From assembly GCA_947573385.1 (NCBI GenBank), contig CANPFP010000008.1, forward strand, positions 1 through 44,151: a DNA stretch of 44,151 nucleotides. The letters are read 5' to 3'. The notes below the pieces were generated by a model, which was not told the DNA's origin, searched no databases, and saw only the letters and a list, made by a program, of their open reading frames with translations. The stretch is from an uncultured Bacillota bacterium (GTDB lineage Bacteria > Bacillota > Clostridia > Oscillospirales > Oscillospiraceae). Positions 23,602 to 31,164 of this stretch are shown here, one piece after another; the first letter of the stretch is position 1, and each line of letters starts with the position of its first letter. The translations under genes and the position numbers were made by a program.

Positions 23602-23877
23602 GCCTGTTCTATCAGCAATCATTTCATATTACATGTGCCTTTTTCCCCTCAAATTGGCAGAAAAAACAAAAAATATAAATATTTTTTGGCGGGTATTTTT
23701 CCCGTTGTTGATAACAGGCAGCCCATCCGCCCCGGTGTGGCGGAACCTCCCCGATCCCCAGCAACAGGAGCCACACTGTGCTCCGTTTCGCAGCAGGTCT
23801 TTGCGGCAATCGGCAAAATATTTTAAGGATTGCATTCCGGTCCCAAACGCAGTATGCTATCCTCAGGAGGGGCTGTC
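23602..23877. other. Non-coding stretch between the operon promoter and the ThrE-like gene
   Basis: No credible gene is seen. It holds an AT-rich tract (about 23659-23689) that is a candidate upstream promoter element, a short CCGCC/GGGCGG-type hairpin near 23724-23745, and the SD of the rightward exporter gene (AGGAGGGG, about 23864-23871). Several open frames cross it but lack start signals and family resemblance. Confidence 0.6.
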
Positions 23878-24639
23878 ATGAATTACGACCAACTGCTGAA
23901 TATCTCCGTTGAATTGGGCTGCCAGCTGATGTTCAGCGGAGCAGAAATCTATCGGGTTGAGGAGTCGGTGCGCCGGCTGCTCCAGGCCTATGGCCTGGAG
24001 TCCCCCGAGGTGTTTGCCATTCCCAACTGCGTCATTGTCAGTGTCACTACCCCGGCCGGCCACCCCATCACCCGTATGCGCCGGATTGCCAGCCATGGCA
24101 CCGACATCCAACTGCTGGAGCGATGCAACGAGTTGTGCCGGCAGCTATGCGCCCAAACACCTCCCATAGAGGAGGCTCAGTCCATGATCTCGGCCCTGTC
24201 AGACCGCACCCGGCAGTACGCCATCTGGCAGGTATTGCTGGGCTATGGAATCGCCCCCGCTTTTTTCGCACCTCTGTTTGGCGGAAAAGCGGAAGATATC
24301 CTGGCCGCTATGCTGGGCGGGTTAGCAGTGGGCTTCTGTCTGCTGTACGCAGGCCGGCTGATTGGCTCCAACAGCTTTTTTCGCACAGTAATCTGTAGTG
24401 CCGTGGCATCCCTGCTCTCCCTTCTGCTGGTGCGGCTGGGCCTGGGGCGGAGCGTGGACACTGTAACAATCAGCGTACTGATGGTATTGGTACCCGGCGT
24501 GGCTTTGACCAATGCCATGCGAGAGATTATGGCCGGGGATATCATCTCCGGTCTGAGCCGCGCCGCCGACTCGATTCTGACAGGGACAGCCATCGCCATC
24601 GGCACCGCCCTGGGCCTGTCTATTGGCTGGATATTTTAA
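23878..24639 (+). CDS. Threonine/serine exporter, ThrE N-terminal half (DUF1212)
   Basis: The 253-aa protein begins with the soluble part (LGCQLMFSGAEIYRVEESV, typical of the family) and continues into five hydrophobic segments from about residue 120. It corresponds to the N-terminal half of ThrE; the C-terminal half is the next gene. ThrE-type proteins export small hydroxy amino acids or related solutes across the membrane. The ATG follows AGGAGGGGCTGTC. The pair is separated by 11 bases. The true substrate is not known for the split Firmicute forms. Confidence 0.85.
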   Translation: MNYDQLLNISVELGCQLMFSGAEIYRVEESVRRLLQAYGLESPEVFAIPNCVIVSVTTPAGHPITRMRRIASHGTDIQLLERCNELCRQLCAQTPPIEEAQSMISALSDRTRQYAIWQVLLGYGIAPAFFAPLFGGKAEDILAAMLGGLAVGFCLLYAGRLIGSNSFFRTVICSAVASLLSLLLVRLGLGRSVDTVTISVLMVLVPGVALTNAMREIMAGDIISGLSRAADSILTGTAIAIGTALGLSIGWIF

Positions 24640-24650
24640 GCGGAGGAATA

Positions 24651-25094
24651 ATGATGAACGAAATCTGGTCTGTCTATATCCTGCCCTGTGTCTGTGCCTT
24701 TTTGGCCTGCCTGGGCTTTACGCTGGTGTTCAATATCCACGGTGCCGGCAAGCTGATCTGCGGAATGGGCGGGTCTCTGGGCTGGCTGATCTATCTGCTG
24801 GGCGGCAATACCATTTTCGCCGCCTTTTGGGCTTCAGCCGCCATCGGACTGTTTGCCGAAATTATGGCGCGGCTGCGCCGCTGTCCGGTAACCGGCTACC
24901 TGCTGGTGGCGCTGCTCCCTCTGGTGCCAGGCGGAGGAATCTACTATGCCATGAGCTACTGTGTTTCCGGCAATATCCAGCAGTTTTTGACCACCCTGCT
25001 CCACACCTTCGGTATGGCAGCGGCGCTGGCGGTGGGAGCCATGATGACCTCCTCTCTGTTCCGGGCGGTCTATCCCCATCTGCACCGGCCCTGA
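24651..25094 (+). CDS. Threonine/serine exporter, ThrE C-terminal half (DUF3815)
   Basis: The product is 147 aa (or 146 from the second ATG at 24654, which is better spaced from GGAGGA at 24643). It has four to five membrane helices. The motif LLPLVPGGGIYYAM is characteristic of this half. It must form a complex with the product of 23878-24639 to make a complete transporter. No terminator hairpin was noticed after it; the next gene is convergent. Confidence 0.85.
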   Translation: MMNEIWSVYILPCVCAFLACLGFTLVFNIHGAGKLICGMGGSLGWLIYLLGGNTIFAAFWASAAIGLFAEIMARLRRCPVTGYLLVALLPLVPGGGIYYAMSYCVSGNIQQFLTTLLHTFGMAAALAVGAMMTSSLFRAVYPHLHRP

Positions 25095-25155
25095 CCATCC
25101 TTCACCTGTACCCTATCAAAGTTCCTTTTTTCCTTCGGCAAATACCAGTGGGTGC

Positions 25156-25338
25156 TCACCCGGCAGACTGCTTTTCCTGTTTTGCCTTTTCATCCAAAGC
25201 GGCCAGTCCTGCCATCACTAATTCACGAATCATATCAGACCGCGTACGGTCATAAAACTGATTCTTTTTTGCGTTGGCGAGGAGCGGTTCCATCTCCTTT
25301 GTCACGACAAAGGTCAGCCTGGTAAGTGTTGTAGCCAT
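25156..25338 (-). CDS. 60-aa ribbon-helix-helix DNA-binding protein (leftward)
   Basis: The N-terminal strand TTLTRLTFVVTKEM and the helices RTRSDMIRELVMAGLAALDE fit a ribbon-helix-helix repressor of the CopG/Arc type, which binds DNA as a dimer through its beta ribbon. The ATG at 25338 follows GGGAGGTGAG; the longer frame to 25464 runs through the promoter. It is divergent from another 60-aa RHH gene, and both promoters carry repeated TATGAACC sites. No toxin gene is adjacent, so an antitoxin role is not supported by the layout. Confidence 0.85.
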   Translation of the reverse strand: MATTLTRLTFVVTKEMEPLLANAKKNQFYDRTRSDMIRELVMAGLAALDEKAKQEKQSAG

Positions 25339-25366
25339 ATACTCACCTCCCCTCCGGGTCACCGAA

Positions 25367-25474
25367 TATGAACCTATGAACCTTCTTTTATTATAGTTCA
25401 TACGGTCTGAACCTGTCAAGGGGGTATACAAGATTACCTTGACAGAACGTATGAACCTGTGCATAATATGAACT
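25367..25474. promoter_or_regulatory. Divergent promoters with six TATGAAC operator copies
   Basis: Operator-like octamers TATGAACC occur at 25367-25374, 25375-25382 and 25450-25457. Variants occur at 25406-25413 (TCTGAACC) and 25467-25474 (TATGAACT), and an inverted heptamer at 25396-25402 (GTTCATA). Leftward promoter: TTGACA (25419-25414), 18 bp, TATAAT (25395-25390). Rightward promoter: TTGACA (25439-25444), 17 bp, CATAAT (25462-25467). Each promoter has copies in its spacer and just past its -10, a good arrangement for repression. Confidence 0.85.
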
Positions 25475-25491
25475 ACAAGGAGGTGACAGTA

Positions 25492-25674
25492 ATGCCAACT
25501 GAAAAGCCGCGCTATACCGTTATTGTTGATGACGAACTATTAAAACGTATTGATGATTTCCGCTTTGAACACCGCTATCCAAGCCGCTCTGCCGCAACAT
25601 TGGAGCTGATACGTTTAGGCCTGGAAGAGCTCGGGAAAAGGGAAGCGGAAAAGGCACAAAACGGGAGTATCTGA
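25492..25674 (+). CDS. 60-aa ribbon-helix-helix DNA-binding protein (rightward)
   Basis: The strand PRYTVIVDDELLKRIDDF and the helical part RSAATLELIRLGLEELGK fit a ribbon-helix-helix fold. The ATG at 25492 is preceded by AAGGAGGTGACAGTA. An in-frame ATG at 25468 lies in the promoter. It has the same length as the divergent partner but a clearly different sequence. They may compete for, or jointly bind, the shared operators. The charged C-terminal tail (GKREAEKAQNG) is probably disordered. Confidence 0.85.
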   Translation: MPTEKPRYTVIVDDELLKRIDDFRFEHRYPSRSAATLELIRLGLEELGKREAEKAQNGSI

Positions 25675-25734
25675 AATAAACGCTTCAAAGGAATGCGGCA
25701 TATATTGTCCCTGAAAGAGCATCCGGAAAAGCAT

Positions 25735-25762
25735 AAAAAAAATCCACCGGCAAAGCCGGTGG
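25735..25762 (-). terminator. Terminator of the leftward radical SAM group
   Basis: CCACCGGC/GCCGGTGG stem (25744-25762) with a three-base loop. On the minus strand it is followed by seven to eight Ts. Confidence 0.9.
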
Positions 25763-25804
25763 TCAGTTTGTTGAAAATCGGAAGGCGGGGAGAATTTTAG
25801 CGGA

Positions 25805-26692
25805 TTAAATACCCCGGTTCAGGGTCTTTCGCAGGCGGATTTTTCCCGCCAGGGCCTGGTCGATCATATTCAGGAAATTTTCCTTGTCCTCCGGCAGGCC
25901 GCCCTTCAGGGGCAGGTAGTTGGAGGCGTGGTTGCTGGTAAAGTGGAGCGGGTCCACGTCCAGATGCTCGATGAGCAGGCGGCACTCCTCCAGCACGTGG
26001 TCGGCGGAGCAGACCTCAAACCGGCCGGCCAGCACGTCCTCCCCCAGGGGGGTGCCCTTGGCGGGGGCAAAGGTCATGGCTGACAGGTGCCGGGGCCGCA
26101 TGGCGTTGATCATTTTGGCGGTGGACAGGATGTGCTCCTCCCAGTCACCCCCCTCCCCGTTGGCCCCGGTCATCCCCAGGATCACCGTGACCCACAGGTC
26201 AATGCCCGCCTCAACCAGCCGCTGTCCGGCCAGCAGCATCTCTTCGGCGGAACAGCCCTTGTGGATGAACTGGAGCACCCGGTCGCTGCCGCTCTCCACC
26301 CCCAGGTAGGCCCGGGACAGCCCGGCCTCGTGGAGGGTGCGCAGCTCCTCCGGCGTCTTAGACAGGGTGCTCTTGGGCCCGGCGTAGAGGGTCACCTTCT
26401 CCAGCTTGGGGAATCGGTCGTAGAGCTTATGGAGGATTTGCAGCAGCTCCTCCGTCTTCATGATGATGGCGTCGCCGTCCATAAGGAACACCCGGCGCAG
26501 CTCTGGGCCGTAGTAGTCCCGGGCCATGTCGATGTCCTCCAGAATATCCGCCACCGGACGGATGCGGAATTTTTTCTCCTTGTACATCCCGCAGAAGGTA
26601 CACTGGTTGTTGGAGCAGCCGATGGTGCACTGGAGCAGGTAGCTTTTCCACTCCCCCGGCGGCCGGTACAGTAAATCACTGTCGTAGCGCAT
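25805..26692 (-). CDS. Radical SAM protein
   Basis: The 295-aa protein has an N-terminal cysteine motif (CSNNQCTFCGMYKEK; three Cys bind the 4Fe-4S cluster) and the barrel landmarks MDGDAI, YLGVESGSDRVLQ and VILGMTG. It is of the Elp3/MiaB/HemN-like type but carries no TRAM or B12 domain, so the reaction is unknown. The ATG at 26692 has AAGGAG upstream; the longer frame would run through the DUF951 gene. It is the last gene of a leftward group with DUF951 and a TIGR04076-like gene. Confidence 0.85.
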   Translation of the reverse strand: MRYDSDLLYRPPGEWKSYLLQCTIGCSNNQCTFCGMYKEKKFRIRPVADILEDIDMARDYYGPELRRVFLMDGDAIIMKTEELLQILHKLYDRFPKLEKVTLYAGPKSTLSKTPEELRTLHEAGLSRAYLGVESGSDRVLQFIHKGCSAEEMLLAGQRLVEAGIDLWVTVILGMTGANGEGGDWEEHILSTAKMINAMRPRHLSAMTFAPAKGTPLGEDVLAGRFEVCSADHVLEECRLLIEHLDVDPLHFTSNHASNYLPLKGGLPEDKENFLNMIDQALAGKIRLRKTLNRGI

Positions 26693-26711
26693 ATGGTAAG
26701 GCTCCTTTCCT

Positions 26712-26912
26712 TTACAGGTTTTCCATGCTCTGGCCGTCCCGGAAAACCTTCTTGATGTTCTTCTCCGCCTTGCTCCGGGGCAGCATAACCTCCCGGCCGC
26801 AGCCCTGGCAGCGCATCTTGAAGTCCATCCCCACCCGCAGGACCAGCCACTCCCCACTGCCGCAGGGGTGGGGCTTCTTCATCTTTAGTATATCGTTGAC
26901 GTGGATATCCAT
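26712..26912 (-). CDS. DUF951 small zinc-ribbon-like protein
   Basis: This 66-aa protein has the family pattern DIHVNDILKMKKPHPCGSGE, then WLVLRVGMDFKMRCQGCGREVMLPR. The CG and CxxC cysteines suggest metal binding. DUF951 proteins are widespread in Firmicutes and often lie near mechanosensitive-channel or ribosome-related genes; their role is not known. TAAGGAGG precedes the ATG. It sits 20 bases before the radical SAM start and 18 after the TIGR04076-like stop. Confidence 0.9.
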   Translation of the reverse strand: MDIHVNDILKMKKPHPCGSGEWLVLRVGMDFKMRCQGCGREVMLPRSKAEKNIKKVFRDGQSMENL

Positions 26913-26930
26913 GCCGGCCTCCTTACGGAA

Positions 26931-27278
26931 TCAGTCAAAAAATTTGCCGGTGAAGCAGTTCTCGTTTCCCAGAGGTCTGGCGGTGAGACGGAACATCACA
27001 CAGCCGTCCGGGCAGACGATTACCTTGCTGTACCTGCTGTCTCCCCCCACCTTCTCCAAATCGCCGCCGCTGCGGACCGCCTCCATCAGGGGAAAGAGCA
27101 TCATCATGGTCTTGGAGCAGATGCCAAAGCCCTGAGCATTGATGGGACAGCCATAGGTACAGGTGTACCTGTCCCCGATCTCCTCTCCGTTACGGCAGTA
27201 TCGCTCAGTGTGGTCGCCGCGCAGGAAGCCGATGACCTCAACCTCAAATTCATACTCCTCATCATACCACTTTTTCAT
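26931..27278 (-). CDS. TIGR04076-like cysteine-rich protein
   Basis: The 115-aa protein carries conserved cysteines in YTCTYGCPINAQGFGICSKTM and VIVCPDGCVMFRL. This pattern belongs to a small family seen in anaerobes, whose function is not known to me; metal binding is likely. GAGGAATATGAT precedes the ATG. It is the first gene of the three-gene group ending with the radical SAM gene. A possible link is that it is a partner or substrate of that enzyme, but this is only inferred from gene order. Confidence 0.8.
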   Translation of the reverse strand: MKKWYDEEYEFEVEVIGFLRGDHTERYCRNGEEIGDRYTCTYGCPINAQGFGICSKTMMMLFPLMEAVRSGGDLEKVGGDSRYSKVIVCPDGCVMFRLTARPLGNENCFTGKFFD

Positions 27279-27303
27279 ATCATATTCCTCACTTTACCGT
27301 TTC

Positions 27304-27639
27304 TTATGGGGTATTATAGGGCATATTCCCTGCCTTGTCAACGCTGTCCAGACACGCGAAGCAAGCTGCCAGTGTCCCGTTTTGCGCAATATCTTCCACC
27401 ACAGCCTCAATCAAGGGACGGGATAGTTCCTCTACTAAAATCAAGTGTGGAATATCCAAATACTGCCCAGACAGGCACTCCCCTGTCCGGCGATTTTTCT
27501 CCGCGAGGGTTTTTATGTTTTGATAGGTCGTAAAGAGAGCCGCCCAGCGGCTCCCGTCCTCCAAAGTTACGATCACGTCGGAATTGTCATCCAGCGGGTC
27601 ATAACTGGGCCACACCTCAAATTCACACCAGACCGTCAT
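27304..27639 (-). CDS. Hypothetical acidic protein
   Basis: A 111-aa soluble protein beginning MTVWCEFEVWPSYDPLDDNSD, with an ILVEELSRPLIEAVVEDI helix. I do not recognise the family. GAGGTAGACGCT before the ATG supports the start. It follows the propeller-like gene by five bases and is probably co-transcribed with it. It resembles small immunity-like proteins in size and charge only; no toxin is present nearby to support such a role. Confidence 0.75.
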   Translation of the reverse strand: MTVWCEFEVWPSYDPLDDNSDVIVTLEDGSRWAALFTTYQNIKTLAEKNRRTGECLSGQYLDIPHLILVEELSRPLIEAVVEDIAQNGTLAACFACLDSVDKAGNMPYNTP

Positions 27640-27644
27640 AGCGT

Positions 27645-28547
27645 CTACCTCACCATTTCCCAGCAGGTCAGCTCTTTCTCACTCCAACGGTAGGTAAAAA
27701 TAGTCTCATGGAGCACTTGAATGCCGTCTTCAAACACAAATTCTCCCTCAAATTCGTGGTGAAATATCATTTTCTCCTCCGGGATGGAATACAGCCATAT
27801 AGCGTTATCCCGAATCAAAAACAGCCGGGTCTCATCCTGGGAGAGGACAAAATCCTGAGCCGGCTCCCCCAATATAAGTTCTCGGGGGGTGCCGCCAGCG
27901 GCAGAGGGATAAATCACAAGCTTGGGCAAGGCGCTTTCCGGATCCTTGCACAGCAGATATAGCCGGCCGGATTGGCTCAGCCTGCCTTTGGCGCAGGGCG
28001 GTGTATCGGCCAGCTTTTTCAGCGCATTCCCGGCCAGGTCATAGCGCAGGATCGCGTCTCTGTTCAGAACGAAAAAGAAATTTTCGTCCTCCTTCCAGAT
28101 TCCACAGCAGGTATCCACCTTCTTTTTTCGGGTTTTCTCGGTATTGAGGTCGAACACATTCAAAAATCCGCCGTTCCAGTTCATCAGCAGGAGCTTGTCC
28201 GCCCCGTTAAAGCTCACGTAGTCCATATATTGGGGCACGCCCTTTTTATAGGCGCGCCGCACACGGAGATCATTCCGGTTCAGCTCCAGAAGCCGCTTGT
28301 TCAGCACCGCAAACATCCGGTCCTCCTCTATATGGACGCACCTTGTGCTGTCCCGCGTCAGAACGCTCACCAGTTCCTCCCCCGTTTCCGCGGACAGTTT
28401 CCGCAGCCGCATGGAAGCATACAGGGAGCCCCATCCGTCCGATACGTAAAAAACCGTGGGGTCAAAGGGATCGGCCACCGGCGCCATAACACCGCCGCCG
28501 CTGATGTTGTTTTTCATCCGGGCGGACCACCTCTTGCGCAATTCCAT
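27645..28547 (-). CDS. Hypothetical beta-propeller-like protein
   Basis: The 300-aa protein shows a recurring pattern of short beta strands ending in aromatic or hydrophobic pairs (VFYVSDGWGSLY, KLLLMNWNGGFLNVFDL, ENFFFVLNRDAILRYDL, ETRLFLIRDNAIWLYSI). This fits a six- or seven-bladed propeller of the PQQ/YVTN/WD sort. No signal peptide or membrane segment is seen, so it is probably cytoplasmic. GGGAGGTG precedes the ATG at 28547. Function unknown. It is paired with the small acidic protein gene downstream and lies after the ackA terminator. Confidence 0.75.
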   Translation of the reverse strand: MELRKRWSARMKNNISGGGVMAPVADPFDPTVFYVSDGWGSLYASMRLRKLSAETGEELVSVLTRDSTRCVHIEEDRMFAVLNKRLLELNRNDLRVRRAYKKGVPQYMDYVSFNGADKLLLMNWNGGFLNVFDLNTEKTRKKKVDTCCGIWKEDENFFFVLNRDAILRYDLAGNALKKLADTPPCAKGRLSQSGRLYLLCKDPESALPKLVIYPSAAGGTPRELILGEPAQDFVLSQDETRLFLIRDNAIWLYSIPEEKMIFHHEFEGEFVFEDGIQVLHETIFTYRWSEKELTCWEMVR

Positions 28548-28568
28548 TTCTACACCTCCCAAATTAAA

Positions 28569-28601
28569 ATGCGCCGGACGCCTCCCGGCGTCCGGCGCTC
28601 T
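28569..28601 (-). terminator. ackA terminator
   Basis: A long GC-rich stem (GCGCCGGACGCC/GGCGTCCGGCGC) with a GGGA loop, followed on the minus strand by ATTTTAATTT. Confidence 0.85.
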
Positions 28602-28614
28602 TAAATAAGATTAT

Positions 28615-29808
28615 TTACTTGGCCAGCGCGGCGGTGTCAATGGCGATCATCAGCTCCTCGTTGGTGGGGATGAGCAGCACCTTCACCTTGGAGTCGGCGG
28701 CGGAGATGACGGTCTCTTTGCCCCGGACGTCGTTGGCGGCCGCGTCCAGCTTCAGGCCCATGAACTCCAGACCCTCGCAGGACATGGCGCGAATCACCTT
28801 GTCATTCTCGCCCACGCCGGCGGTGAAGATGACGGCGTCCACCCCGCCCATGGCGGCGGCGTAAGCGCCCACATACTTGCGGACCTCGTAGGCAAATTTC
28901 TTCTGAGCCAGCTCGGCCTTCTCATTGCCCTCGGCGGCGGCGTTCTCCAGGTCGCGGAAATCGGAGCTGACGCAGCTCAGGCCCTCCACGCCCGACTTCT
29001 TGTTGAGCACGTTGAGCATCTTGTCGATGTCCATGCCATACTTGTTCATCAGGTACTGGAGGATGCCCGCGTCGATGTCGCCGCAGCGGGTACCCATAGG
29101 CAGGCCGGCTAGGGGGGTGAAGCCCATGGAGGTATCCACGCTCTTCCCGCCGTCCACGGCGGCGATGGAGGAGCCGTTGCCCAGGTGGCAGGAGATCAGC
29201 TTCAGCTCCTCGATGGGCTTGCCCAGCATCTCGGCGGCCCGCTGGGTGACGTACTTGTGAGAGGTGCCGTGGAAGCCGTAGCGGCGGACCTTGTCCTTCT
29301 CGTAGTACTCATAGGGCAGGGCGTACATATAGGCAGCGGCGGGCATGGTCTGGTGGAAGGCGGTGTCAAACACGGCCACCATGGGGGTGCCGGGCATGAG
29401 GGCCTGGCAGGCCTTGATACCGATGATGTTGGCGGGGTTGTGAAGGGGTGCCAGGGGGTTGCACTCCTCGATAGCGGCCATAACCTCGTCGGTGATGAGC
29501 ACGGACCTGGCGAACTTCTCTCCGCCGTGTACCACCCGATGGCCCACCGCGTCGATCTCCTTCATGGAGCCGATGACGCCGTTGGCCGGGTCCACCAGGG
29601 CGTCCAGCACGGCCTTAATGGCCTCGTTATGAGTGGGCATGGCAACGTCGGCCTCTTTCACCGCCTGCTTGCCCTCGGGCTTGTAGGTAAACTTGCCGTC
29701 GATGCCGATGCGCTCGCACAGGCCCTTGGCCAGCACCTGCTGGGTCTCTGGGTTGAGCAGTTGGTACTTCAAAGAGGAACTGCCGGCGTTGATTACCAGA
29801 ATATTCAT
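28615..29808 (-). CDS. ackA: Acetate kinase
   Basis: The 397-aa enzyme makes ATP from acetyl phosphate, producing acetate in fermentation. All ASKHA-fold landmarks are there: [11 protein letters not shown] at the start, [10 protein letters not shown], the catalytic DTAFHQTM region, [22 protein letters not shown] and [17 protein letters not shown] precedes the ATG. It stands alone, without pta, between its own promoter and terminator, and is divergent from tmcAL, an arrangement common in Clostridia. Confidence 0.97.
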   Translation of the reverse strand: MNILVINAGSSSLKYQLLNPETQQVLAKGLCERIGIDGKFTYKPEGKQAVKEADVAMPTHNEAIKAVLDALVDPANGVIGSMKEIDAVGHRVVHGGEKFARSVLITDEVMAAIEECNPLAPLHNPANIIGIKACQALMPGTPMVAVFDTAFHQTMPAAAYMYALPYEYYEKDKVRRYGFHGTSHKYVTQRAAEMLGKPIEELKLISCHLGNGSSIAAVDGGKSVDTSMGFTPLAGLPMGTRCGDIDAGILQYLMNKYGMDIDKMLNVLNKKSGVEGLSCVSSDFRDLENAAAEGNEKAELAQKKFAYEVRKYVGAYAAAMGGVDAVIFTAGVGENDKVIRAMSCEGLEFMGLKLDAAANDVRGKETVISAADSKVKVLLIPTNEELMIAIDTAALAK

Positions 29809-29893
29809 GGGAATCGTCTCCTTCTCAAATCAAATTTGGGTTGTCTCCCGGCTGGAAATGTACTACAATAGAGACAGCCCGGCCGATACCCCT

Positions 29894-29922
29894 ATTTTAA
29901 CGCTTTTTTTCAAAATGGACAA
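29894..29922 (-). promoter_or_regulatory. ackA promoter
   Basis: TTGTCC (29922-29917), an exact 17-bp spacer and TAAAAT (29899-29894) read leftward. It leaves a leader of about 80 bases before ackA. Confidence 0.65.
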
Positions 29923-29970
29923 CCACTTTTTTGTTTTTCTTCCAGATATTTTTCCGCAGGAGGGCCACCC

Positions 29971-31137
29971 TTGAAAACCATTGGAATCGTCGCTGAATAC
30001 AACCCCTTCCATACCGGGCACGCCTGGCACATTCAGGAGACCAGGCGGCTGTTTTATGAGGAGACCGCCGTTGTGGCCGTTATGAGCGGCAACTGGGTCC
30101 AGCGGGGGGAGTGCGCCGTCACCGACAAGTGGACCCGTACGGAGATGGCCCTGGCCGGTGGCGCAGACCTGGTGCTGGAGCTGCCAACCGTGTGGGCCAC
30201 CACCTCCGCTGAGGGCTTTGCCAAGGGGGCTGTGTCCCTTCTGGCGGCCACTGGTGTGGTGGATGTCCTCTCCTTCGGCAGCGAGTGCGGTGAAAGTCCA
30301 CCCCTGCGGGTGCTGGCCCGGTGTCTCAACAGCCCGGACTTCTCCCGGGCCCTGCGCCGGGCGCTGGGGCCGAAAAAATCCTTTGCCCAGTGCCGCCGTC
30401 AGGCGGTGGAAACTCTGCTGGGTCCCGGTACCGCCGCCCTGCTGGACCTTCCCAACAACAATCTGGGGGTGGAATATCTGCGCTTTCTGCCCCCAAATAT
30501 GGAGGCGGTCACCGTCCCCCGCCGTGGCGCGGGACACGACAGCCCCTTCGCGGGAGATGGCTTCCCCTCCGCCTCCCTCCTACGGCAAAAACTGCGTGCG
30601 GGAGACGTGACAGGCGTTTCCCCTTTCCTGCCCTTTCCCTGGAAGGGCGAAGCGGCTGATATGAAACATCTGGAACGGACTCTCATTGCCCGGCTGCGCT
30701 CTATGACTCTGGCGGAGACGGAGACCCTCCCCGACAGCGGCGACGGCCTGGCCGCCCGGCTGCTGTTCGCCGCCCGGCAGACAGCCAATCTGGAGGAGCT
30801 GTATACTCTGACCAAAACCCGAACCTACACCCATGCCCGGGTCCGCCGGCTGGCCCTCTACGCCCTGCTGGGCCTGCGGGAGCAGGACCGCCCCGCCGCC
30901 CCCCCCTATATCCGGGTGCTGGGCTTCAACCGCCGTGGGAGGGACGTTCTGCGGAAAATGAACGAAACGGCCATGATTCCTTTCTCCGTCAAACCTGCCC
31001 ACATCCCCCGCTTTTCCCCTGAGACACAGGCCCTCTTTACCCTTGAGGAGCGGTTTACCGACCTGTACTCCCTCTGCTTCCCCACTCCCCGGCCCGGTGG
31101 GCTGGAGTGGACCACCAATCCCGTTATCAAGCTGTAG
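29971..31137 (+). CDS. tmcAL: tRNA(Met) cytidine acetate ligase
   Basis: TmcAL activates acetate with ATP and acetylates C34 of elongator tRNA-Met, forming ac4C. The 388-aa protein shows the nucleotidyltransferase start GIVAEYNPFHTGHAWHI (HxGH) and MSGNWVQRGECAV, plus LPNNNLGVEYLR. The start codon is TTG, eight bases after AGGAGGG. Its position opposite ackA is interesting because both enzymes handle acetate. The DUF3810 gene follows after 27 bases. Confidence 0.92.
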   Translation: MKTIGIVAEYNPFHTGHAWHIQETRRLFYEETAVVAVMSGNWVQRGECAVTDKWTRTEMALAGGADLVLELPTVWATTSAEGFAKGAVSLLAATGVVDVLSFGSECGESPPLRVLARCLNSPDFSRALRRALGPKKSFAQCRRQAVETLLGPGTAALLDLPNNNLGVEYLRFLPPNMEAVTVPRRGAGHDSPFAGDGFPSASLLRQKLRAGDVTGVSPFLPFPWKGEAADMKHLERTLIARLRSMTLAETETLPDSGDGLAARLLFAARQTANLEELYTLTKTRTYTHARVRRLALYALLGLREQDRPAAPPYIRVLGFNRRGRDVLRKMNETAMIPFSVKPAHIPRFSPETQALFTLEERFTDLYSLCFPTPRPGGLEWTTNPVIKL

Positions 31138-31164
31138 ACCGCTCAGCGCTGGAGGAGCTGTTCC

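Noticed and set aside
23602..23877. A c-di-GMP (GEMM) riboswitch upstream of the exopolysaccharide operon
   Set aside because: Suspected because of the GGDEF-like protein and a GCAAAGACC string on the minus strand. The rest of the GEMM consensus is absent, and the best operon promoter lies downstream of it.
25156..25674. A toxin-antitoxin system based on the RHH proteins
   Set aside because: RHH proteins are common antitoxins, but no toxin-sized gene overlaps or follows either one. ThrE-like and radical SAM genes flank them.
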